A DNA stretch of 14,145 nucleotides from contig CAMLXE010000015.1 in assembly GCA_946490455.1 (NCBI GenBank), positions 1-14,145 of the forward strand, given 5' to 3'. Positions 6,982-14,145 of this stretch are shown piece by piece. A program made the translations under genes and the position numbers. This DNA is from an uncultured Desulfovibrio sp. Its GTDB lineage: Bacteria; Desulfobacterota; Desulfovibrionia; Desulfovibrionales; Desulfovibrionaceae. How positions within the stretch are numbered: position 1 is the first letter of the stretch; each line of letters begins with the position of its first letter. The notes under the pieces were generated by a model. It saw only the letters and a program-made list of their open reading frames with translations. It was not told the DNA's origin and searched no databases.

Positions 6982-8241
6982 TCAGGATACAATCTGCTCT
7001 TCCGCCCCGTAAATATACAGAGGCTTTTCCTTTCTATCAATGACGGCGTCGTTGATCACGCATTCCTTCACATCTGCAAGTGAAGGCAATTCGTACATGA
7101 TATCAAGCATGACCGATTCCATGACATTGCGCAGACCTCGTGCGCCGGTCTTGCGCTCAAGAGCCTTATGCGCGATGGCCCGCAAGGCATCAGAGGTAAA
7201 GAGCAACTTGACGCCATCCAGTTCAAACAGCTTCTGATACTGACGCACCAAAGCATTCTTGGGTTCTGTCAGTACACGGATGAGGTCCTCTTCCCCAAGA
7301 TCATCCACATGCGTCAGAACAGGGATACGACCCACAAATTCCGGAATCAGACCAAACTGTACAAGATCATTGGGATGCACTTCCTCAAGCAGTTCACCAA
7401 GAGAACGGTCCTTCTTGGCCTCTACCTTGGCGCCAAAGCCCATGGAACCGCCACGCATGCGCTGTTCCACGATCTTGTCCAGTCCAATGAACGCGCCACC
7501 CACAATAAACAGGATATTCGAAGTATTCATACGAATGAATTCCTGCTGAGGATGTTTCCGGCCGCCCTTGGGAGGAATATTGGCTTCTGTTCCTTCAATG
7601 ATCTTGAGCAGAGCCTGCTGTACGCCCTCACCCGAGACATCACGCGTAATCGAAGGGCCATCACTCTTTCGAGAAATCTTGTCAATTTCATCAATGTAGA
7701 TGATCCCCTTGCTTGCAGCTTCGAGATCATAATCCGCATTCTGCAGCAGCTGGACAAGGATATTTTCCACATCCTCACCCACATACCCGGCTTCTGTCAG
7801 CGTTGTGGCATCCGCAATGGCAAAGGGAACCCGCAGGATACGGGCAAGCGTCTTGGCCAGAAGAGTCTTGCCGCTGCCGGAAGGTCCTACAAGCAGAATA
7901 TTGCTTTTTTCAAGTTCTACAGCATCCTGCGAATCCTTGATGGTATCTGCGTAATAGATCCGCTTGTAATGGTTATGGACGGCTACAGCGAGGTTCTTTT
8001 TGGCCGCGTCCTGTCCGATGACATACTCGTCAAGCCGCGCCTTGATCTCCTGCGGAGTGAGCAGACGTTCGTCTTCAAACTTCGTCTCCACAGCCTGCTG
8101 TGCCAGCATTTCCGTGCATGAACGAATGCACTCGTCACAAATATGTACGTTATCCCCACCTGAAATAAGCTGTCTTACCTGCGTATCCGACTTGCCGCAG
8201 AAAGAACAATGCAGGTGTGTGGATCTGTTGTCATTGGGCAT
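6982..8241 (-). CDS. clpX: ATP-dependent Clp protease ATP-binding subunit ClpX
   Basis: Hexameric AAA+ unfoldase that recognises tagged or native substrates and threads them into ClpP. The protein is 419 aa, normal length. The N-terminal zinc-binding dimerisation domain has C12, C15, C35 and C38. The ATPase has Walker A GPSGSGKT (119-126), pore loop GYVGED (152-157), Walker B IDEID (D184, E185), and sensor 2 GARGLR (366-371). The ClpP-contact loop reads MGF (267-269), a variant of IGF. The start is ATG 8239-8241 because AGGA (8248-8251) lies 6 nt upstream; the in-frame ATG at 8245-8247 is next to the same AGGA with no spacing and is unlikely to be used. It lies 101 nt after clpP. Confidence 0.97.
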   Translation of the reverse strand: MPNDNRSTHLHCSFCGKSDTQVRQLISGGDNVHICDECIRSCTEMLAQQAVETKFEDERLLTPQEIKARLDEYVIGQDAAKKNLAVAVHNHYKRIYYADTIKDSQDAVELEKSNILLVGPSGSGKTLLAKTLARILRVPFAIADATTLTEAGYVGEDVENILVQLLQNADYDLEAASKGIIYIDEIDKISRKSDGPSITRDVSGEGVQQALLKIIEGTEANIPPKGGRKHPQQEFIRMNTSNILFIVGGAFIGLDKIVEQRMRGGSMGFGAKVEAKKDRSLGELLEEVHPNDLVQFGLIPEFVGRIPVLTHVDDLGEEDLIRVLTEPKNALVRQYQKLFELDGVKLLFTSDALRAIAHKALERKTGARGLRNVMESVMLDIMYELPSLADVKECVINDAVIDRKEKPLYIYGAEEQIVS

Positions 8242-8293
8242 AAGCATTCCTGACGCCGATAGGCGTTGACTTTAGGACTCTGTTGATAGCTCG

Positions 8294-8326
8294 GATGCTG
8301 CGCTCTTCCGCAAGGACCACAGCATC
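8294..8326 (-). other. Stem-loop in the clpP-clpX intercistronic gap
   Basis: On the minus strand GATGCTGTG (8326 to 8318) pairs with CGCAGCATC (8302 to 8294), 9 bp with one wobble and a 15-nt loop, starting 16 nt after the clpP stop. No T-run follows, so it reads as an intercistronic RNA structure rather than a terminator. A smaller hairpin (ACGCC-TATC-GGCGT, 8266 to 8253) stands immediately before the clpX SD. Confidence 0.45.
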
Positions 8327-8342
8327 ACGCTCCTTCCACCAC

Positions 8343-8966
8343 CTAGGCAGAAGGCGTTTCAAAAAGATCCCGACGGGAGGTCAGGACCCTGTCTACTATG
8401 CCATATTCCCGGGCGGCCTCAGCCGTCATGAAATTATCACGCTCGGTATCCCGCTCGATCTTTTCCAGAGGCTGACCAGAATGACGAGCCAGAATGGCAT
8501 TCAGACTTTCACGCATGCGCAGAATCTCACGGGCATGAATATCAATGTCGCTGGCCTGCCCCTGAAAGCCTCCAAGGGGCTGATGAATCATGATCTGACT
8601 GTGAGGCAGCGCATACCGCATGCCCGGTGCTCCGGCACAAAGCAGCAGGGCCCCCATACTGGCAGCTCTTCCCATGCACATGGTTGCCACAGGCGAGGTG
8701 ATGTAGTTCATCGTGTCATAAATGGCCATACCTGCCGTTACCGAGCCTCCAGGACTATTGATATACATGTAAATTTCCTTTTCGGGGTCCTGAGACTCGA
8801 GGAACAGGAGCTGCGCGCAGACAAGCGAAGCAACCTGATCGTTCACTTCCGTTCCAAGAAGAACGATTCTATCCTTCAGCAGACGGGAATAGATGTCATA
8901 GGCACGCTCGGAACGACCGGACGTTTCCACCACGATAGGTACTGTCATATTCAAAATATCTTGCAT
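8343..8966 (-). CDS. clpP: ATP-dependent Clp protease proteolytic subunit ClpP
   Basis: Serine peptidase that forms the double-heptamer chamber of ClpXP in the cytosol. The protein is 207 aa, the same length as E. coli ClpP. The catalytic triad is S103 (in GRAASMGA), H128 (in IMIHQPLGG) and D177 (in ERDNFM); the oxyanion and strand elements INSPGGSV are present. The start at ATG 8964-8966 (MQDILNMTVP) is chosen because GGAG lies 5 nt upstream. The next ATG (8946-8948, MTVPIVVE) has no ribosome-binding site, and the reading frame's 59 extra upstream residues are unlike ClpP. The short N-terminal segment is probably a removable propeptide, as in other ClpPs. It stands 221 nt after tig with a terminator between, and 101 nt before clpX. 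Confidence 0.97.
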   Translation of the reverse strand: MQDILNMTVPIVVETSGRSERAYDIYSRLLKDRIVLLGTEVNDQVASLVCAQLLFLESQDPEKEIYMYINSPGGSVTAGMAIYDTMNYITSPVATMCMGRAASMGALLLCAGAPGMRYALPHSQIMIHQPLGGFQGQASDIDIHAREILRMRESLNAILARHSGQPLEKIERDTERDNFMTAEAAREYGIVDRVLTSRRDLFETPSA

Positions 8967-9094
8967 GAAAGCTCCATGGGCAAAAGAGTCGTATCCCTGA
9001 CGGGTTACTCTTTCTGATAAGTACGATTTTTGTTTTGTCCCGCTCATACAGGGAAAAATTCCTGTTCCAGACACAATCAGGATTTTCTGAAAAC

Positions 9095-9127
9095 AAAGAG
9101 GGGAGTGCAAACGCACCCCCCTCCTTT
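9095..9127 (-). terminator. Intrinsic terminator after tig
   Basis: On the minus strand AAGGAGGGGGGTGC pairs with GCACTCCCCTCTT (14 pairs, two G-U wobbles) around a GTTT loop, followed by TGTTTTC. The stem lies about 60 nt after the tig stop. It is a strong structure and would separate tig transcription from clpP at least in part. Confidence 0.75.
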
Positions 9128-9145
9128 CCTGCGAATTCAGCAAAG

Positions 9146-9174
9146 CGTCCCGCGGGACGGCGGGGGAATCCCCC
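9146..9174. repeat. Two adjacent palindromes downstream of tig
   Basis: CGTCCCGCGGGACG (9146-9159) is a perfect 14-bp palindrome, and GGGGG-AAT-CCCCC (9162-9174) lies 2 nt away. Both are between the tig stop codon and its terminator. They could be a protein-binding site or RNA structure in the tig 3' untranslated region. Confidence 0.5.
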
Positions 9175-9187
9175 TCACAGGCCGCAA

Positions 9188-10495
9188 TCAGGCCTTGGCC
9201 TCTTCGGGTTCTTTTTCGGTAATCACGGCCTTGGAGTAGACAAATTCCATGGCCTTGTCGGCGAGCAGACGATCACGCAGTTCGTAGATCAGGCCGCTGC
9301 GCTGGTAGGCTTCACGGATCTTCTGATAATCCTGCTGGGCACGCATGGCCATGGTATAAATGGCCATTTCCACATCCTGATCACTCACAACAATATTTTC
9401 CTTGCGGCCAAGAGCCATCAGGAAAACCTGAGGACGCAGCGATTCAAGAGCTTCCGCCTTGGCTTCCTCACGCAGCTCATCCTGAGACTTGCCCAGATCC
9501 TCGAGCTTCTTGCCCATCCGTTCCAGTCTCATGGCACGTTCGCCAAGGATACGTTCAATACGGGAATTCAGAAGACCTTCAGGAACATCGACGGACACGC
9601 CTTCCATCAGCTTGTCGAGCAGCTTCTGCATGGCTTCGGCGCGGGCTGCCTGCTTCTTGCTGGCCGTAATATGCTCATTGATGTCGGCTTCCAGCTTTTC
9701 GAGGCTTTCGCTCCCGACCTTCTTGGCAAAATCATCGTTGACTTCCGGGAGATTGCGGCTCTTGATGCTGTTCAGCTTGATGGTGAAGGTCACCGTTTTG
9801 CCGGCAAGAGGTGCATGCGCATAGTCAGCGGGGAAAACAACAGGACCGGTCTTTTCTTCTCCAGCCTTGGCACTCTTTACCAGTGCCTCAAAATCAGGCA
9901 GGGCCTGACCCTGACCGAGGGTCACCGAGAAATGTTCACCCTTGACATCATCAAGAGCCTGACCGGCTTCATCCACACCGGAGTAATCCACATCAACCAC
10001 ATCGCCATCAACAGGCAGACGATCTTCGGTCACGTCAACCAGATCGGCGAGGCTGTCACGCAAGCGATCAATGATTTCCTGACGATCAGCTTCCGTCGCT
10101 ACAGCCTTGGTCTGTTCGACAGGGAGTTCCACATACTGGGGGAAATCAATGTCAGGAAGGACATCAAAGGAAAGCGTGCAGGAGAAAGGCTCATTGCGCT
10201 TGAATGCACTGCTGTTGTCCGATTCCATACCGGACAGAGGCGTCAGATTGTTGTCAGCAATAGCCTTTTCGATGGCAGCGTTCAGCTTGTCCTGAGTGGC
10301 ACGGGAATAGATCTCTTCCCCAAACCGACGTTCCACTACCGAAACAGGCACCTTGCCCTTACGGAAACCGGGCAAGGAAAGATCCTTACGGTATGCGGCC
10401 ACAGTAGCATTAATGGCAGCATTGACTTCTTCCGCGGTCAAGGAAAGAACAAGCTTTTTCCGAGTTGAGGAAACGGCTTCAACTACACATTCCAT
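9188..10495 (-). CDS. tig: Trigger factor, ribosome-associated chaperone and peptidyl-prolyl isomerase
   Basis: Chaperone that docks at the ribosomal exit tunnel and shields nascent chains. The protein is 435 aa, typical length. The N-terminal ribosome-binding domain (about 1-120) has the docking loop GFRKGKVP at 43-50, matching E. coli FRK at 44-46. An FKBP-like PPIase domain covers about 155-250 (DVVDVDYSGVDEAGQALDD onward), and the C-terminal helical chaperone arms follow. The ATG at 10493-10495 has a near-perfect SD, AGGAGG, 7 nt upstream. The gene lies 117 nt after tRNA-Leu with no convincing promoter of its own, so it may be read from the tRNA promoter. The order tig-clpP-clpX-lon is widespread in bacteria. 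Confidence 0.97.
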   Translation of the reverse strand: MECVVEAVSSTRKKLVLSLTAEEVNAAINATVAAYRKDLSLPGFRKGKVPVSVVERRFGEEIYSRATQDKLNAAIEKAIADNNLTPLSGMESDNSSAFKRNEPFSCTLSFDVLPDIDFPQYVELPVEQTKAVATEADRQEIIDRLRDSLADLVDVTEDRLPVDGDVVDVDYSGVDEAGQALDDVKGEHFSVTLGQGQALPDFEALVKSAKAGEEKTGPVVFPADYAHAPLAGKTVTFTIKLNSIKSRNLPEVNDDFAKKVGSESLEKLEADINEHITASKKQAARAEAMQKLLDKLMEGVSVDVPEGLLNSRIERILGERAMRLERMGKKLEDLGKSQDELREEAKAEALESLRPQVFLMALGRKENIVVSDQDVEMAIYTMAMRAQQDYQKIREAYQRSGLIYELRDRLLADKAMEFVYSKAVITEKEPEEAKA

Positions 10496-10584
10496 CAGGA
10501 GTCCTCCTAAAGGCGCCGCCCCTCATAATGGCGCGGACGAACGAGAGTGGAATTTTTATAAAAAAACACGTACAATTCCATATA

Positions 10585-10608
10585 TTCCGTCAAGCTATTC
10601 CGACGGAA
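10585..10608 (-). other. Stem-loop directly after tRNA-Leu
   Basis: On the minus strand TTCCGTC (10608 to 10602) pairs with GACGGAA (10591 to 10585) around a 10-nt loop, 4 nt after the tRNA CCA. It is followed by TATATGG rather than T's. It may mark where the tRNA precursor is processed, or act as a weak terminator that lets transcription continue into tig. A second inverted repeat, TGGAATT/AATTCCA (10548-10554 with 10574-10580), lies downstream of it with seven T's in its spacer. Confidence 0.45.
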
Positions 10609-10612
10609 GCGC

Positions 10613-10696
10613 TGGTGCGAGAGGCGGGACTTGAACCCGCATGGCCATGCCGCTGGATTCTAAGTCCAGTGCGTCTACCAATTCCGCCACTCTCGC
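10613..10696 (-). tRNA. tRNA-Leu (anticodon UAG)
   Basis: The 84-nt minus-strand sequence folds as a class II tRNA. The acceptor stem is GCGAGAG with CTCTCGC, followed by discriminator A and an encoded CCA. The D-arm contains GGTAGACGC; the anticodon stem CTGGA/TCCAG carries loop CTTAGAA with anticodon TAG; there is a long variable arm of about 12 nt; and the T-arm is GCGGG-TTCAAGT-CCCGC. The long variable arm and TAG anticodon identify leucine, reading CUN codons, especially CUA. A good promoter lies upstream and tig follows 117 nt downstream. Confidence 0.97.
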
Positions 10697-10718
10697 CCTT
10701 ATGGCACACAAAAAAAAG

Positions 10719-10747
10719 AATATATCTTCACTTCTGAAAAACCGCAA
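10719..10747 (-). promoter_or_regulatory. Sigma-70-type promoter for tRNA-Leu (and possibly tig)
   Basis: On the minus strand -35 TTGCGG (10747 to 10742) and -10 TATATT (10724 to 10719) are separated by exactly 17 nt. Five of six -10 bases match TATAAT. Transcription would start near 10712, about 15 nt before the mature tRNA 5' end at 10696, just after or within a run of T's. Confidence 0.75.
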
Positions 10748-10897
10748 GTCTCATTTCCTTTTCACATCCTTACGAAAAGACAGCCCGATATCTGAGGAAG
10801 GAAAGAGACAGCTTCGCCATCTGACAGATATGGTGGTTTCTTCCTGCATGCGCAGCCCAGCCCCTGCTCGCCGAGCGGAGTCATGACATTTCATACA

Positions 10898-10928
10898 CAG
10901 AGAATCCCGCCTTCAGCGGGATTCTCTG
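10898..10928 (-). terminator. Hairpin downstream of the M16C peptidase gene, probable terminator
   Basis: A perfect 13-bp stem (CAGAGAATCCCGC at 898-910 of the 10-kb block, pairing with GCGGGATTCTCTG) closes the 5-nt loop CTTCA, starting 13 nt after the peptidase stop codon. The minus-strand sequence after it, TGTATGAAATG, has no proper T-tract. The remaining gap up to the tRNA promoter (10748-10897) shows no gene. Confidence 0.62.
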
Positions 10929-10941
10929 AACAGGGATATGT

Positions 10942-13839
10942 TTACAGAATGCGCCTTGTTGTCCAGCCATTGCGAGCTGCAGCTTCCTCAACTGCAGAAC
11001 CGCCCAGTGCACACACTTTGCCATTCTTTGCGACTTCGGCCATCACTTCGGCAAAATCAACAAAATCCTGCCGTGTCGTGGAAAGGATCTCGTCACGCAT
11101 CTGCTGGCGCAGGTCCTCACGGTCATCAACGAGATACCGCGAAAGAGATGCGGCTCCCTTGGCATCTGGCAACAGATAGGTATCCAGATCTCCAATGGCA
11201 CCCACAATGGCCAGTGTCAGCTCCCGATCAGAAAGCTGCAAGGCACGCAGGTAGTCAGCCGCGCCATCATAGGCTGCCAGCGTTCTGTCCACATTGGGAT
11301 CCCGATAGGAAACCTGAGTCAAGGTTCCGCTCATGCGGTCAAGTGCGCAGAACGCTCCATACGCTCCCCCCTGCACACGGACCTGATCCCAGAGCCATCC
11401 CATACGCAAATGCCGGGCAATCACATGTGCGGAACCTTTCCAGACATAGCCAAGATCAAAGATATTGCTCCCCTTACCCACATAATTGACCTGAGCCGGC
11501 ACAAGGAGCCCTTCACTTGAAGGCAGATTCAGGGCCTCTCGGACAACGGGGACGGAAAAGGCGCTGGGCAGAGCCCGAACGAGAGCCGAAGCAGCCCGCT
11601 CCGCATGTTCCAGCAATGCAGCGTCAGCAGTCAGGTTCACCACAAGGCCAGGCCTGTTGAGGACAAGTCCCCGCAGAATTTCCAGATCGGCACGCACAGA
11701 CTGCCAGTCATTGGCAACCCGCTCCGACAGCGCTCGCACCGCCTCAAGATAGGTAATCCCACCCATACGTTCACTGATCTGACCGGCCTTGCAGCAGGAA
11801 GCCCGAAGACGAGTCATAACCGTTCCGTGTCCGGCAGGGATGAGAGACTGCTCGAGTCTGGCTCTCTCCTCCAGAACCATTTGCGTGAAGCGTTGAGGAT
11901 TATCGAAATCTGTTTCGTTGATGATTTCTGCCATCAGTCCAAAGAGATCTTCCACCTTATCTGCGGTAGCCTTGCCGCCAAGGCAGAGTCTTGCCACGGG
12001 TTCTCTGGTACCACGAATGGTAGAAATGAGAGGAGAAGCCTCAAGTCCGCCCGTCTTGGACGCCAGCAGCGTTCCCAGTTCCACAAAATTGCGTTTTGTT
12101 GTCCCCATCTCGGTCAGACTGCGACCAAACAGAGGAATGAGAGGCAGCATCTCATCCGGAACGGAATCCAGCGGGAAAAGAACTTCTGCATAGAGGATAC
12201 CGGACGTATCCAGTTCATGCGTCAGGGTGGTGACGTCCCTTTCCTGTGATACGGCAACGGGAATCTGCTTATTTTCACGAGGCAGATCATTCAGGGTCAG
12301 GCTGGGAATGGTTGCCAGCTGCTCTGGACTGTCCGGAGCCTGCTGCGCTTCCTGCAGCCTTCTGGTTTCCTCCACAAGCTCACTGCGTTCTTCTGGCGTC
12401 AGGACCGCAACAATTCGTTCCAGCCGGGCAGTTTCCGCAGCTTCCGTACGCGCTGCAAGCCCGGCGTCAGGCGTCAGGATCACAGTGGCACGATGTTCAT
12501 TTTCAAGGAACCAGCGACGAATGGCTCCTTCAAAAATCTTTTCTCCTGCTGCAAGGCGTGCCTTTACATCAGCCAGAGGCTTTTCCCAGGCCAGAGGAGC
12601 CAGGGGGTCTCCATCATAAAGCCAGGTTGCGAGGCTGCGAATCATGGCTGCCAGCCCCCGCGGGAATCGCCCGGAATTGTTTTCACGCAGATCAAATTCC
12701 ACGCTGTTTACTGCCGCTTCTATGGCAGCAGCCGGGACGCCCTCCTCTGCAAGCCCTGCCAGTGTCTCCATGATCAGCATTTCCACATCTCCGGCGGTAC
12801 CGGGGACAATGGAACGCAATCCCACAGAGAAAAAAGTCTGACGCAGATCAGTTTCAAGGCCGCTTCCGGTCAGATCTTCTCCAAGACCGGATTCAATCAG
12901 AGCCTTGCGCAGAGGCGAACCGGGCAATCCAAGAAGAATATGCTCCAGCATTTCCAGAATGAGCAGTTCTTCCGTTTCCCCTGATTCACAAGTCAGCCAG
13001 TTGACAGCAACATGTCCCTTGTCACCTTCCTCTCCGGCCGCATAGGCAAATTCCAGTTCCCTGGGGACGTCCAGACGGGGCTGCAGTGGAACGGTGCTGT
13101 CAACCTTCCGTGCCGTAAACCGGGACAGATAGGGATCCAGCCGGGCAAAACGCCCTTCTTCAGGGTCATCTCCCCAGAAAAAGAATCTGGCATTGGAAGG
13201 ATGGTAATGTGACGCATGGAAATCTCGGAACGCCCTGTAGGTGAGTCTGGGAATCACTTCCGGGTCTCCTCCGGAATCAAGTCCGTAGGTCATATCCGGA
13301 AACAATGCCTGTTGAGAACGTTCGGCAAGGACCGAGTCAGGAGAAGAGTACACTCCCTTCATTTCATTGAAGACAACACCCTTGTATCTGAAAGGACCGT
13401 CGGTGCTGTCGGCCTCTACATGCCATCCTTCCTGCCGGAAGCAGTTTTCTGTAATGCGCGGAAAAAAGACGGCATCAAGGTACACATCGATCAGATTATA
13501 AAAGTCCTGCAGATTGGCGCTGGCCACCGGATAGCAGGTCTTGTCCGGAAAGGTAAAGGCATTGAGAAAGGTCTGAAGAGAGCCTTTGAGCAGTTCGACA
13601 AAGGGTTCCTTCACAGGATAGCGCTCTGAACCGCAAAGAACAGAATGCTCAAGGATATGGGCAACACCGGTAGAATCAACAGGGGGTGTACGGAAGGTCA
13701 CGCCAAAGCACTTGTTTTCATCACTGTTCATGATGGAGAGCAGCTCGGCCCCGGTAGCATCATGACGCCAGAGGCGGACCATGCCTGAAACTTCAGGAAC
13801 ATTGGCTTCACGAATGAGGCTAAAACCATGTGTATTCAT
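10942..13839 (-). CDS. M16C-family zinc metallopeptidase, PreP/falcilysin-like
   Basis: Large peptidasome that cuts short unstructured peptides inside a clamshell chamber; the best-known members (PreP, Cym1) clear targeting peptides in mitochondria and chloroplasts, and bacterial homologues probably recycle peptides. The protein is 965 aa, normal for M16C with its four-domain layout. The inverted zinc motif HILEH gives H61, E64 and H65, and E159 in VVFNEMKG fits as the third ligand. R821 and Y827 in RVQGGAYG match, with the same spacing, the C-terminal-half Arg and Tyr that bind substrate in plant PreP (R848, Y854). No signal peptide is visible, so it is likely cytosolic. The start ATG 13837-13839 has GGAG 7 nt upstream; a 68-residue longer frame would run across the terminator at 14007-14040 and is rejected. 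Confidence 0.93.
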   Translation of the reverse strand: MNTHGFSLIREANVPEVSGMVRLWRHDATGAELLSIMNSDENKCFGVTFRTPPVDSTGVAHILEHSVLCGSERYPVKEPFVELLKGSLQTFLNAFTFPDKTCYPVASANLQDFYNLIDVYLDAVFFPRITENCFRQEGWHVEADSTDGPFRYKGVVFNEMKGVYSSPDSVLAERSQQALFPDMTYGLDSGGDPEVIPRLTYRAFRDFHASHYHPSNARFFFWGDDPEEGRFARLDPYLSRFTARKVDSTVPLQPRLDVPRELEFAYAAGEEGDKGHVAVNWLTCESGETEELLILEMLEHILLGLPGSPLRKALIESGLGEDLTGSGLETDLRQTFFSVGLRSIVPGTAGDVEMLIMETLAGLAEEGVPAAAIEAAVNSVEFDLRENNSGRFPRGLAAMIRSLATWLYDGDPLAPLAWEKPLADVKARLAAGEKIFEGAIRRWFLENEHRATVILTPDAGLAARTEAAETARLERIVAVLTPEERSELVEETRRLQEAQQAPDSPEQLATIPSLTLNDLPRENKQIPVAVSQERDVTTLTHELDTSGILYAEVLFPLDSVPDEMLPLIPLFGRSLTEMGTTKRNFVELGTLLASKTGGLEASPLISTIRGTREPVARLCLGGKATADKVEDLFGLMAEIINETDFDNPQRFTQMVLEERARLEQSLIPAGHGTVMTRLRASCCKAGQISERMGGITYLEAVRALSERVANDWQSVRADLEILRGLVLNRPGLVVNLTADAALLEHAERAASALVRALPSAFSVPVVREALNLPSSEGLLVPAQVNYVGKGSNIFDLGYVWKGSAHVIARHLRMGWLWDQVRVQGGAYGAFCALDRMSGTLTQVSYRDPNVDRTLAAYDGAADYLRALQLSDRELTLAIVGAIGDLDTYLLPDAKGAASLSRYLVDDREDLRQQMRDEILSTTRQDFVDFAEVMAEVAKNGKVCALGGSAVEEAAARNGWTTRRIL

Positions 13840-14006
13840 AAAAATTCTCCGAAGCGGAAGGATATTCCGGCATATCAACTTCAAAAAGAACGGACAGCCC
13901 GCAGGCGCTGCTGTACCGGTCCTTGCAGAGTGCCATTTCCCCCTTCTCCCGGTCAAGAAGAGTTTTCCCGGGCAAATGGATCTATCCGAATTGATTTCCT
14001 TTGCAG

Positions 14007-14040
14007 AAAAAAACAGCGCACAGCCCAACGGACCGTGCGC
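14007..14040 (-). terminator. Intrinsic terminator of the gene at the right edge
   Basis: On the minus strand GCGCACGG (14040 to 14033) pairs with CTGTGCGC (14023 to 14016), 8 bp with one G-U, around a 9-nt loop, followed by TG and seven T's (14013 to 14007). It is a textbook intrinsic terminator 50 nt after the stop of the edge gene. It isolates the M16C peptidase transcript, whose promoter must lie in 13840-14006; no confident -35/-10 pair was found there. Confidence 0.85.
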
Positions 14041-14090
14041 CATTCGTTCGGGAGTGGAGTGTGTGTTTTCGGGAAGGGACTTCCCTGCTG

Positions 14091-14144
14091 CTATATGCCG
14101 CGTTCCTTACGGTATGCGACCAGATCACGCACCTGAAGTACCGG
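14091..14144 (-). CDS. C-terminal end of an unidentified protein (partial at window edge)
   Basis: The minus-strand frame entering from the right edge encodes the 17 residues PVLQVRDLVAYRKERGI and then TAG (14093 to 14091). A strong intrinsic terminator in the same orientation follows 50 nt later, supporting a real gene end here. The VRDLVAYR pattern is reminiscent of the last helix of a CBS domain, but 17 residues are too few to name a family. Confidence 0.5.
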   Translation of the reverse strand, partial: PVLQVRDLVAYRKERGI

Positions 14145-14145
14145 C

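Noticed and set aside
8967..9143. N-terminal extension of clpP by 59 codons
   Set aside because: The extra residues are unlike ClpP and would run into the tig terminator; a GGAG site and the normal 207-aa length support the start at 8966.
9035..10468. Plus-strand open frame of 477 codons opposite tig
   Set aside because: It mirrors the trigger factor coding frame and has no ribosome-binding site or domain of its own.
10548..10583. TATAAA box in the T-rich stretch before tig as a tig promoter
   Set aside because: No -35-like hexamer lies 16-18 nt upstream (only ATATGG-type sequence), and the TTGACG further up is 28 nt away.
13921..13937. TGGCAC on the minus strand upstream of the M16C gene, like the -24 element of a sigma-54 promoter
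   Set aside because: The GC that would form the -12 element is about four bases too close to the GG, so the spacing does not fit.
14071..14085. GGGAAG/CTTCCC hairpin just after the edge gene's stop codon
   Set aside because: It is a 6-bp stem with a 3-nt loop and no T-run, and the proper terminator lies a little further down.

Overview
The window looks like core chromosome from a moderately GC-rich Gram-negative bacterium. The tig-clpP-clpX-lon order, the LPS gene waaA, a sigma-54-dependent response regulator and the flavour of the proteins suggest a deltaproteobacterium of the Desulfovibrio group. That placement is inference from gene content; no ribosomal RNA or other decisive marker is present.

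Layout from left to right. At 1-820 (+) is the C-terminal part of waaA (Kdo transferase), cut by the window edge. It converges on pepA across a perfect 13-bp hairpin. Everything else is on the minus strand and is therefore read right to left. A 17-codon gene tail at the right edge (14091-14144) ends in a classic intrinsic terminator (14007-14040). Next come a PreP-type M16C peptidase (10942-13839), a perfect hairpin, a well-formed sigma-70 promoter, tRNA-Leu(UAG) (10613-10696), then tig, clpP, clpX, lon, a guanidinium exporter of the SugE/Gdx type, an NtrX-like sigma-54 response regulator, and pepA. No mobile elements, CRISPR arrays or large repeats were seen.

Functionally this is a protein-folding and protein-turnover island. 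Trigger factor folds nascent chains, ClpXP and Lon degrade proteins, PreP-like M16C and the M17 aminopeptidase PepA finish off peptides. Inserted between lon and pepA is a guanidine-detoxification cistron. Its leader contains two hairpins with ACGA tetraloops, which is the signature of a guanidine-II (mini-ykkC) riboswitch. A Shine-Dalgarno sequence lies 7 nt after the second hairpin and can pair with that hairpin's 3' strand, a ready-made translational switch. The response regulator and pepA follow at 40 and 38 nt and may share the transcript.

Several intergenic regions carry RNA-structure candidates. The most notable besides the riboswitch is a terminator-like hairpin plus six T's that ends only about 19 nt before the lon start codon, which suggests that lon expression must pass through, or be controlled by, that structure. 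Starts of several genes were moved downstream from the longest reading frame on the basis of ribosome-binding sites and family length (clpP, clpX, lon, gdx, the regulator and the M16C peptidase).
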